Assembly (NCBI RefSeq): GCF_016907335.1
Contig: NZ_JAFBBT010000001.1
Coordinates: 248,001 to 312,000, forward strand
DNA: 64,000 nucleotides
Source of the DNA: Curtobacterium herbarum
Lineage (GTDB): Bacteria; Actinomycetota; Actinomycetes; Actinomycetales; Microbacteriaceae
Reading direction: 5' to 3'
Position 1 is the first letter of the stretch. Each line of letters opens with the position of its first letter. Of the stretch, positions 57,182 through 64,000 are shown piece after piece. The position numbers and the translations under genes were made by a program. The notes under the pieces were generated by a model that was given only the letters and a program-made list of their open reading frames with translations, was not told where the DNA came from and ran no database searches.

Positions 57182-60001
57182 ATGCCACGAACCGTCGGAC
57201 GCACCCTGCTGTGCGCCACGGCTGCCGCGACCCTGATCGCCGCACCGCTCGTCATCGTCACCGCAGCCTCCGCGAACCCCGCGGGGACCGGGCTCGTCAT
57301 CACCGAGGCGTACCTGAAGGGCGGCAGCGCGAACCAGCCGTTCACGAACCGGTTCGTCGAGATCGGCAACCCGACCGCCGCCGCGGTCTCCGTCGACGGG
57401 TGGTCGCTGCAGTACCGCTCGGCGACGAGCAGTGGAGCGGCGAGCACCGTCGTACCGCTCACCGGGTCGGTCCCGGCGAACGGCACGTACCTCGTGCAGG
57501 GTGCCGCCAACGGCACGGCCGGCGCCGCGCTGCCCACGCCGGACGTCGTCTCGACGTTGAACACCTCCGGTGCGAGCGGCACGCTCGTCCTCTCCGACCA
57601 GCGGACGGCGCTCACGCTGCCCGTCGGCGCGATCGCACCCGGCACGCCCGGCGTGGTGGACCTGCTCGGGTACGGCGCCTCGAACACCTCCGAGACCGCT
57701 CCGGCCACGAACCCGTCGGGCGCGAACAGCACCCCGGACGCCCTCGTCCGGCAGGGGACGACCGACACCGACGCGAACGCCGCCGACTTCACGCTGACGC
57801 GGACGATCACCCCGCGGAACGCCGCCGGCGAGACGGCAGCGGGCGGCACGACGCCGACGCCGGGCGGTGGCGGCACGACCCCGCCGACGACGACCCCCGT
57901 CGCCGCGACCATCCCCGAGATCCAGGGCACGACGGACACCTCACCGCTCGCCGGCTCGACCGTCACCACCAGCGGCGTCGTGACCGCGGTCTACGCCACC
58001 GGCGGGCTGAACGGGTACACGATCCAGACCCCGGGGACGGGAGGCGAGACCACCCTGGCCACGCGGACCGCCTCCGACGGTCTGTACGTCTACTCCGCCG
58101 CCACGGCCGGACTCGTCACGATCGGCGACCACGTCCAGGTCACCGGCGCGGTCTCCGAGTTCAAGGGGCTCACCGAGCTCACCGTCGCGGACACCGCCGG
58201 GCTGACGGAGCTCACCACCCCGGCCGCCGCCCCGGTCCCGGCCGCCGTGGCGTTCCCCCGCACGGACGCCGAACGTGAGGCGCTCGAGAGCATGCTCGTC
58301 GCACCGCAGGGTGACTACACGGTCGCCGACAACTACACGACGAACCAGTACGGCGTGGTCACGCTCGCCACGGGTCCGGGCCGCCTGCTGCAGCCGACCG
58401 AGGTCGCCCGTCCGGGCAGCGCCGAGGCAGCCGCGGTGGTCGCCGACAACGCCGCCCGCGCGGTCACGCTCGACGACGGCGCGAGCACGAACTTCCTGCC
58501 GCGCGACGGCCAGGACCAGTCCGCCCGGTCGATCCCGGTGCCGTGGCTGACGAACGCGGGCCCGGTCACGGTCGGCGCCACCACGACGTTCACCGAGCCC
58601 GTGGTCCTGGACTACCGGAACGACGTCTGGACGTTCCAGCCGACGGCCCCGATCACCGGCGCGACCCCGAAGGCCGACCTGCCCGCGACGTTCTCGGACG
58701 TGCGCACCACGGCGCCCGCCGCGGTCGGCGGCGACCTGAAGCTCGCCGGGTTCAACGTCCTGAACTACTTCCCGACGACGGGCGACCAGCTGACCGGCTG
58801 CACCTACTACACGGACCGCACCGGAGACCCGATCACGGTGAACTCCGGTTGTGACGCCCGCGGTGCTGCCGAGCCGGAGGACCTGGCGCGCCAGCAGGTG
58901 AAGATCGTGAAGGCCATCAACGGCCTGGGTGCCGACGTGGTCTCGCTCGAGGAGATCGAGAACTCGGCGGCGTTCGGGCAGGACCGGGACGCTGCGGTCG
59001 CCACCCTCGTCGACGCACTCAACGCGGCCACCGGGAGCGACACCTGGGCGTACGTCCCGTCGCCGACGAAGCTCGCCGCCGACGAGGACGTCATCCGCCT
59101 GGCGCTCATCTACAAGAAGGCCCGCGTCGCGCCGACCGCCGAGTCGACGATCCTCACCGACTCCGACGTCTTCCAGCGCCAGCCGGTCGCCGACGCGTTC
59201 CGCCCGGTCGGCGGCACCGCGGACGACGACTTCCTGGTCATCGCGAACCACTTCAAGTCGAAGGGCTCCGGCACCGGCGAGAATGCCGACCAGGGCGACG
59301 GCCAGGGTGCCTCGAACGCCGATCGCGTGCGCCAGGCCCGGGCACTCACGACCTTCTCCACCGCGATGCAGGCGCAGTACGGCACCGACAAGACGTTCCT
59401 GATCGGGGACTTCAACGCCTACAGCGAGGAGGACCCGATGGTCGTCCTCCGCGACGCCGGGTACACCGACCTGGCCTCGGCCCGCGACCGGAGCGAGTAC
59501 TCGTACGTGTTCAGCGGTCTGAGCGGGTCCCTCGACCACGTGCTCGCATCACCGGCAGCACTGGCGAGCGTCACGGGCGTGGACATCTGGAACATCAACT
59601 CGACCGAGTCGGTGGGCCTGGAGTACAGCCGCTACAACGTGAACGTCTCGGACCTCTACTCCGCCGACGTGTACCGCGCGAGCGACCACGACCCGATCCT
59701 GGTCGGCTTCGACCTGACCGCCGCCGCGGTGCCGGGCGACCCGACGCCGGAGCCCACGCCCGAGCCCGGCACGGACGAGCCGGCCGACGACCCCGCGGCC
59801 GACCCGACCCCGGCGCCGATCGCCGGTGGTGCGGGCACGACCCCGGGTGCCGGCGTGACGCCGACCACGGGTGGCGGCAGCCTGGCCTTCACCGGTGCCC
59901 AGATCGGCGGTGGCCTCGCGGCGGCCCTCGCGCTCCTGGCGGCCGGCGGCGGGCTCCTCGCCCTCCGTCGCCGCCGGACGACGGGTGGCAGCGCCGGGTG
60001 A
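57182..60001 (+). CDS. ExeM/NucH-like secreted endonuclease, cell-wall anchored
   Basis: 939 residues. Signal peptide about 1-32 (cleavage near ASA-NP), lamin-tail domain about 38-165 (LVITEAYLKGGSANQPFTNRFVEIGNP), OB-fold segment about 240-345 (IPEIQGTTDTSPLAGSTVTTSGVVTAV), then an endonuclease/exonuclease/phosphatase domain about 515-840: LAGFNVLNYF, DVVSLEEIEN, IANHFKSKG, LIGDFNAYSEEDP and ASDHDPILVGFDL with the Mg-binding and catalytic residues. A Pro/Thr/Glu linker and a C-terminal LAFTG-hydrophobic helix-RRRR signal follow, matching the LAxTG motif of class E sortases. Extracellular DNA degradation, perhaps for phosphate, is inferred. Confidence 0.9.
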   Translation: MPRTVGRTLLCATAAATLIAAPLVIVTAASANPAGTGLVITEAYLKGGSANQPFTNRFVEIGNPTAAAVSVDGWSLQYRSATSSGAASTVVPLTGSVPANGTYLVQGAANGTAGAALPTPDVVSTLNTSGASGTLVLSDQRTALTLPVGAIAPGTPGVVDLLGYGASNTSETAPATNPSGANSTPDALVRQGTTDTDANAADFTLTRTITPRNAAGETAAGGTTPTPGGGGTTPPTTTPVAATIPEIQGTTDTSPLAGSTVTTSGVVTAVYATGGLNGYTIQTPGTGGETTLATRTASDGLYVYSAATAGLVTIGDHVQVTGAVSEFKGLTELTVADTAGLTELTTPAAAPVPAAVAFPRTDAEREALESMLVAPQGDYTVADNYTTNQYGVVTLATGPGRLLQPTEVARPGSAEAAAVVADNAARAVTLDDGASTNFLPRDGQDQSARSIPVPWLTNAGPVTVGATTTFTEPVVLDYRNDVWTFQPTAPITGATPKADLPATFSDVRTTAPAAVGGDLKLAGFNVLNYFPTTGDQLTGCTYYTDRTGDPITVNSGCDARGAAEPEDLARQQVKIVKAINGLGADVVSLEEIENSAAFGQDRDAAVATLVDALNAATGSDTWAYVPSPTKLAADEDVIRLALIYKKARVAPTAESTILTDSDVFQRQPVADAFRPVGGTADDDFLVIANHFKSKGSGTGENADQGDGQGASNADRVRQARALTTFSTAMQAQYGTDKTFLIGDFNAYSEEDPMVVLRDAGYTDLASARDRSEYSYVFSGLSGSLDHVLASPAALASVTGVDIWNINSTESVGLEYSRYNVNVSDLYSADVYRASDHDPILVGFDLTAAAVPGDPTPEPTPEPGTDEPADDPAADPTPAPIAGGAGTTPGAGVTPTTGGGSLAFTGAQIGGGLAAALALLAAGGGLLALRRRRTTGGSAG

Positions 60002-60023
60002 CCTCGCGCTGAACGCGACCACC

Positions 60024-60068
60024 GACGGGAGGCGCGACACGGGTCCGACCCGTGCCGCGCCTCCCGTC
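60024..60068 (+). terminator. terminator of the GACGGGAGGC family after the nuclease gene
   Basis: Outer arms GACGGGAGGCGCG and CGCGCCTCCCGTC (13 bp), one A-C mismatch, inner CACGGGT/ACCCGTG around CCG. Starts 23 bases after the stop and isolates rplM. Confidence 0.8.
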
Positions 60069-60094
60069 CGTGGTGTCGGGGAGCGGCGCTCGGT

Positions 60095-60124
60095 TGACCG
60101 GGAGGATCGGCGTCGGCTAGGCTC
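60095..60124 (+). promoter_or_regulatory. rplM-rpsI promoter
   Basis: TTGACC (60095-60100), 18-base spacer, TAGGCT (60119-60124): the same hexamers as the rpsL promoter at 22505. The leader to rplM is about 130 bases. Confidence 0.8.
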
Positions 60125-60264
60125 ATCTCTTGGTCTGCGCGCTCTGTTGCGCCAGACAGTCAGATGGGCCCTCCACCGGGTCGTTCACCGGGCATCTGCC
60201 CGCGGGAACGCCCACCGGAGTGGGATTCACGGACTCCTCACCTCGACACGAAAGCAGCACTCCT

Positions 60265-60711
60265 GTGACTCGTACGTTCTCCCCGAAGCCGGCAGACGTC
60301 CAGCACGACTGGATCGTCATCGACGCGACCGACGTCGTGCTCGGCCGCCTCGCTTCGCACGTCGCCGCCCTCCTCCGCGGCAAGCACAAGGCCACCTTCG
60401 CCCAGCACATGGACATGGGTGACTACGTCATCATCGTGAACGCCGACAAGGTCGCCCTGACCGGGTCGAAGCTCGCCAAGAAGGTCTACTACCGTCACTC
60501 CGGTTACCCGGGCGGCCTCACGGCCACCAGCTACCCGGAGATGCTGGAGAAGCACCCGACCCGCGCCGTCGAGAAGGCGATCCGCGGCATGCTGCCGAAG
60601 AACACCCTCGGTCGCGAGCAGCTCAAGAAGCTCAAGGTCTACGCAGGCGCTGAGCACCCCCACGCGGCGCAGCAGCCCAAGCCGTACACCTTCGACCAGG
60701 TCTCGCAGTAA
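60265..60711 (+). CDS. rplM: 50S ribosomal protein L13
   Basis: 148 residues; [40 protein letters not shown] and the [44 protein letters not shown] core are diagnostic. GTG start chosen to match the conserved N-terminus; the longer frame from 60130 runs through the leader. Followed by rpsI after 38 bases. Confidence 0.98.
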   Translation: MTRTFSPKPADVQHDWIVIDATDVVLGRLASHVAALLRGKHKATFAQHMDMGDYVIIVNADKVALTGSKLAKKVYYRHSGYPGGLTATSYPEMLEKHPTRAVEKAIRGMLPKNTLGREQLKKLKVYAGAEHPHAAQQPKPYTFDQVSQ

Positions 60712-60749
60712 CAGCGGCCACGACGACTTCCAGGAACGAGAAAACACTC

Positions 60750-61235
60750 ATGGCTCAGATCGCTGACTCCATCGACCAGACCCCGGAGACCTTCACCACC
60801 GAGAGCGCACCCGTCGCGTCGGAGGCGGCTCCCCGTCAGATCCTCAACGTCTCGGGCGGTGCCGTCGGTCGCCGCAAGGAGGCCATCGCCCGCGTGCGAC
60901 TCGTCCCGGGCTCCGGCACGTTCGTCGTGAACGGCCGCTCGCTCGAGGACTACTTCCCGAACAAGCTGCACCAGCAGCTCATCAACGACCCATTCAAGGT
61001 GCTCGAGCTCCTCGGCTCGTACGACGTCACCGCCCGCATCACGGGTGGCGGCCCCTCGGGTCAGGCCGGCGCGCTGCGTCTCGCCATCGCCCGCACCCTG
61101 AACGAGATCGACCGCGAGAACAACCGCGCGGCCCTCAAGAAGGCCGGCTTCCTCACCCGTGACGCCCGCGTCATCGAGCGCAAGAAGGCCGGTCTCAAGA
61201 AGGCCCGCAAGGCGTCGCAGTTCTCGAAGCGCTGA
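60750..61235 (+). CDS. rpsI: 30S ribosomal protein S9
   Basis: 161 residues; variable acidic N-terminus (about 1-35), then [55 protein letters not shown] and the C-terminal [12 protein letters not shown] that reaches the P-site tRNA. The ATG has only a weak purine stretch before it (GAACGAGAAAAC). Confidence 0.98.
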   Translation: MAQIADSIDQTPETFTTESAPVASEAAPRQILNVSGGAVGRRKEAIARVRLVPGSGTFVVNGRSLEDYFPNKLHQQLINDPFKVLELLGSYDVTARITGGGPSGQAGALRLAIARTLNEIDRENNRAALKKAGFLTRDARVIERKKAGLKKARKASQFSKR

Positions 61236-61257
61236 TCGCCTGACGGCGGGAGATCGC

Positions 61258-62631
61258 ATGCCGCGTCTGTTCGGTACCGACGGCGTTCGTGGCCTCGCCA
61301 ACGGCGAGTTGACGGCCGCGCTCGCACTGGGTCTTGCCCAGGCGAGCGCGGCCGTGCTCACGCACGGACACCACGCGGACGCTCGACGAGCGTCCGGTCG
61401 CACGCGCCCCAAGGCCGTGCTGGCGCGCGACCCGCGCGTCTCCGGCGAGTTCCTGGGTGCCGCAGTGGCAGCCGGGCTCGCCTCCGCCGGCGTCGACGTC
61501 CTCGACGCCGGGGTCATCCCCACCCCCGCAGCGGCGTACCTCGTCGCGGACATCGACGCCGACTTCGGCGTGATGATCTCCGCGTCGCACAACCCCGCCC
61601 CGGACAACGGGATCAAGTTCTTCGCCGCTGGTGGTCGCAAGCTGCCGGACGAGGTCGAGGACCGCATCGAAGCGGCCATGCACGACCAGTCCGCCCCGAC
61701 CCCGACGGGCGCCGAGGTGGGTCGCATCACGCGGTTCGCCGACGCCGAGGACCGCTACGTCGTGCACCTGCTCGGCACCCTGCCGCACCGGCTCGACGGC
61801 ATCCACGTGGTGCTCGACTGCGCCAACGGGGCTGCCTCCGGGGTCTCACCCGAGGTGTTCGTCAACTCCGGGGCGAAGGTCACGCTGATCGGTGCCGACC
61901 CGAACGGCATCAACATCAACGACGGCGTCGGCTCGACCCACATCGACAACCTGGCCCGCGCGGTCCTCGAGGCCGGAGCCGACGTCGGCATCGCCCACGA
62001 CGGCGACGCGGACCGGTGCCTGGCGGTGGACGCCGACGGCAACGCGGTGGACGGCGACCAGATCATGGCGATCCTCGCGCTGTCCCTCAAGGAACGCGGC
62101 CGGCTGGTCGACGACACCCTCGTCGCGACCGTGATGTCGAACCTCGGCCTGAAGCGCGCGATGGCAGAGGCCGGCATCACCGTGATCGAGGCCGGCGTCG
62201 GCGACCGCTACGTGCTCGAGAAGATGAACGAGGGCGGGTACTCGCTCGGTGGCGAGCAGTCCGGCCACATCATCTTCAACGACTTCGCGACGACGGGTGA
62301 CGGGGTCCTGACGGGCCTCCACCTGGTCGCCGAGATGGCGCGGACCGGCAAGACGCTCGGCGAACTCGCTGCGTGCATGACCGTGTTCCCGCAGGTGCTG
62401 CTCGCCGTCAAGGGCGTCGACCGGCACGGGCTGCAGGACCAGGGCGTGCAGGACGCGATCGCTGCGGCGACCCAGGAGCTCGGTGACACCGGCCGGGTGC
62501 TGCTGCGTCCGTCCGGCACCGAGCCGGTCGTCCGCGTGATGGTCGAGGCCGCGTCGCAGGAGGACGCCCAGCGCGTCGCCGAGCAGCTCGCCGAGGTCGT
62601 CCGCGAGCGCCTGACCCCCGAGGCCGCGTAG
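61258..62631 (+). CDS. glmM: phosphoglucosamine mutase
   Basis: Converts glucosamine-6-P to glucosamine-1-P for UDP-GlcNAc and peptidoglycan synthesis. 457 residues. [10 protein letters not shown] start, the phosphoserine loop [16 protein letters not shown] (S110), the Mg-binding DGDADR, the sugar-binding GEQSGHI and the phosphate-binding [15 protein letters not shown]. The ATG at 61258 follows GCGGGAGA. Standard rpsI-glmM linkage. Confidence 0.97.
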   Translation: MPRLFGTDGVRGLANGELTAALALGLAQASAAVLTHGHHADARRASGRTRPKAVLARDPRVSGEFLGAAVAAGLASAGVDVLDAGVIPTPAAAYLVADIDADFGVMISASHNPAPDNGIKFFAAGGRKLPDEVEDRIEAAMHDQSAPTPTGAEVGRITRFADAEDRYVVHLLGTLPHRLDGIHVVLDCANGAASGVSPEVFVNSGAKVTLIGADPNGININDGVGSTHIDNLARAVLEAGADVGIAHDGDADRCLAVDADGNAVDGDQIMAILALSLKERGRLVDDTLVATVMSNLGLKRAMAEAGITVIEAGVGDRYVLEKMNEGGYSLGGEQSGHIIFNDFATTGDGVLTGLHLVAEMARTGKTLGELAACMTVFPQVLLAVKGVDRHGLQDQGVQDAIAAATQELGDTGRVLLRPSGTEPVVRVMVEAASQEDAQRVAEQLAEVVRERLTPEAA

Positions 62632-62679
62632 CCCGGCGGAGCCCCGGCGCCGGCCGCGCCTGCTGGTGCGCTCCGGCCA

Positions 62680-62741
62680 CGCACAACAGGAACCCGCTCG
62701 AACCACGGACGTCTGCGGTTCGAGCGGGTTCCTGTTGTGCG
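62680..62741. terminator. 25-bp perfect stem, bidirectional terminator between glmM and coaA
   Basis: 25 uninterrupted pairs (left arm begins CGCACAACAGGAACCCGCTC) around a 12-base loop, between convergent genes. It lacks a U tract on the plus strand. Confidence 0.85.
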
Positions 62742-62779
62742 ACGCCACTCCGAACCGATCGGGGGAGAACCCAGCCGCG

Positions 62780-63724
62780 TCAGATCTTGCGGAGCAGGAC
62801 GCTCGTCACCTTGTGGTCGGCCGCCTTCTTGAGCACGAGCGTTGCCCGGGAGCGCGTCGGCAGCACGTTCTCGAGCAGGTTCGGCTCGTTGATCGCGCGC
62901 CACACCCCGGTCGCCGTCGCCACCGCGTCCTCGCGGGACAGTGCGGCGAAGCGGTGGAAGAACGAGTCCGGGCTCGAGAACGCCTGCTCCTGCAACGCCA
63001 GGAACCGGTCGACGTACCAGGACTCGATGTCCTTCGTCTTCGCGTCGACGTAGATCGTGAAGTCGAACAGGTCGGACAGTGCCAGCCGCCCGTGCACCGG
63101 CGGCGCGAGCACGTTGAGCCCCTCGACGATGAGGATGTCCGGCTGGCGCACGACGATCTCGGCGTCCGGCACGATGTCGTACACCAGGTGCGAGTAGTAC
63201 GGCGCCCGGACCTCGGCAGCGCCGCTCTTCACCTGGCTGACGAAGCGCAGCAGGGACCGGCGGTCGTAGGACTCCGGGAAGCCCTTCCGGTCCATGATCC
63301 CGCGACGCTCGAGCTCCGCGTTCGGGTACAGGAACCCGTCGGTGGTCACCAGCTCGACCCGCGGGGTGTCCGGCCAGCGCTTCGTCAGTTCGCGCAGCAG
63401 CCGCGCGACCGTGCTCTTGCCGACGGCGACCGACCCGGCGACACCGATCACGAACGGCGTCCGACCGGCCCGTTCGCCGAGGAACCGCCCGGTCGCCGCG
63501 TGCAGATCCCGCGCACCGGCCGCGTACAGCGTCAGCAGCCGGGAGAGCGGCAGGTACACGTCCTGCACCTCGGTGATGTCGAGCCGGTCACCCAGGCCGC
63601 GCAGCTGCACGATCTCGGTCTCGGTGAGCGACAGGTGCTCCTTCGGCGCGAGCTGTGACCACTCGTCCCGGGGGATCTCCACGAAGGGGGTCGGGTGCGC
63701 GACGGTCGTCTCCGGGATCGGCAT
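62780..63724 (-). CDS. coaA: pantothenate kinase (type I)
   Basis: First committed step of coenzyme A synthesis. 314 residues, typical. N-terminal [13 protein letters not shown]-loop [54 protein letters not shown] and [11 protein letters not shown] are all conserved. On the minus strand TACGCT lies seven bases before the ATG, so expression is probably leaderless. Confidence 0.97.
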   Translation of the reverse strand: MPIPETTVAHPTPFVEIPRDEWSQLAPKEHLSLTETEIVQLRGLGDRLDITEVQDVYLPLSRLLTLYAAGARDLHAATGRFLGERAGRTPFVIGVAGSVAVGKSTVARLLRELTKRWPDTPRVELVTTDGFLYPNAELERRGIMDRKGFPESYDRRSLLRFVSQVKSGAAEVRAPYYSHLVYDIVPDAEIVVRQPDILIVEGLNVLAPPVHGRLALSDLFDFTIYVDAKTKDIESWYVDRFLALQEQAFSSPDSFFHRFAALSREDAVATATGVWRAINEPNLLENVLPTRSRATLVLKKAADHKVTSVLLRKI

Positions 63725-63731
63725 GGGGTCG

Positions 63732-63737
63732 AGCGTA
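63732..63737 (-). promoter_or_regulatory. -10 element of coaA (leaderless)
   Basis: TACGCT on the minus strand, followed by CGACCCC and the coaA ATG. Same spacing class as the other leaderless promoters in this window. Confidence 0.5.
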
Positions 63738-63743
63738 CTCAGC

Positions 63744-63795
63744 CGGGAGGCCCGCCACCGGTCAGCGACGTCGGCTGCGGTGGACGGGCCTCCCG
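63744..63795 (-). terminator. terminator of the GACGGGAGGC family after the peroxidase gene
   Basis: CGGGAGGCCCG and CGGGCCTCCCG (11 bp) with inner CCACC/GGTGG and CAGC/GCTG pairs. Twenty-four bases separate it from the peroxidase stop; a shorter palindrome GGCGGGTGCACCCGCC (63802-63817) lies between. Confidence 0.7.
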
Positions 63796-63819
63796 TCCGT
63801 GGGCGGGTGCACCCGCCGA

Positions 63820-64000
63820 TCAGGCGGGGAGCGCCGCCTCGATGGCGGCGACGACCTCGGGGGCGTCCGGCTTGACCGTCGGACGGAAGCGGGTGACCGT
63901 CCCGTCGGGAGCGACCAGGAACTTCTCGAAGTTCCAGATCACGCGTCCGGCCTTGCCCGACGCGTCCGGGGCCTGCGTGAGCTCGCGGTACAGCGGGTGC
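63820..64000 (-). CDS. glutathione peroxidase family protein, C-terminal fragment
   Basis: The last about 60 residues of a gene entering from the right edge: [18 protein letters not shown] then [20 protein letters not shown] and a short C-terminal helix. WNFEKFLV carries the Trp and Asn of the glutathione peroxidase catalytic tetrad. The active-site Cys or Sec region is outside the window. Actinobacterial members usually work with thioredoxin or mycothiol rather than glutathione. Confidence 0.9.
   Translation of the reverse strand, partial: HPLYRELTQAPDASGKAGRVIWNFEKFLVAPDGTVTRFRPTVKPDAPEVVAAIEAALPA

Overview
The window is GC-rich chromosomal DNA (about 70% G+C by eye) from an actinobacterium, most likely of the family Microbacteriaceae and Curtobacterium-like. 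The gene order, the GTG and TTG starts, the long low-complexity tails on ribosomal proteins, leaderless TAnnnT promoters and a LAxTG sortase signal all fit. Genus assignment is inference. It is a core 'ribosomal superregion' broken up by accessory insertions. No tRNA, rRNA, IS element, prophage or CRISPR array was seen.

Layout. (1) 1-6433: 3' part of rpoB and complete rpoC, ended by a strong hairpin. (2) 6570-8059: a small VOC-fold protein and a tandem GNAT acetyltransferase. (3) 8250-20680: an unbroken 12.4-kb type IV pilus operon (pilB, pilT, pilC, major pilin, three minor-pilin-like proteins, prepilin peptidase, pilM, pilN, pilO) lying between rpoC and rpsL, which are often close neighbours. 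(4) 20803-22478: two unrecognised membrane proteins. (5) 22505-27130: str operon (rpsL, rpsG, fusA, tuf) from a good sigma-A promoter to a terminator whose descending arm is tandemly copied. (6) 27275-30037: accessory island with a topoisomerase IB, an orphan DarT-like ADP-ribosyltransferase and a TsnR-like 23S rRNA methyltransferase. (7) 30537-43165: S10 and spc operons through rplO, then secY-adk-map; rpsN is absent from its common place between rplE and rpsH. (8) 43470-44738: LCP-family cell-wall ligase on the minus strand. (9) 44925-48287: infA-rpmJ-rpsM-rpsK-rpoA-rplQ, without rpsD. (10) 48503-54823: FUSC-type membrane protein, a large BTAD/NB-ARC regulator and a DrrAB-like ABC exporter. 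(11) 54921-60001: truA, a metallo-beta-lactamase-fold hydrolase, a small membrane protein and a cell-wall-anchored ExeM/NucH-like nuclease. (12) 60095-64000: rplM-rpsI-glmM, coaA on the minus strand, and the 3' end of a glutathione peroxidase.

How the parts work together. Most genes build the transcription and translation machinery (RNA polymerase beta, beta' and alpha; some 30 ribosomal proteins; EF-G, EF-Tu, IF-1) plus the linked export, maturation and cofactor genes secY, adk, map, glmM and coaA. The pilus operon encodes extension and retraction ATPases, platform, alignment proteins, peptidase and pilins, with no PilQ secretin or PilP, as expected for a monoderm cell. The most notable non-core points are the orphan DarT-like enzyme, the TsnR-like methylase next to the S10 operon, a family of terminators sharing the same outer arm (GACGGGAGGC), and several short tandem arrays after highly expressed genes.
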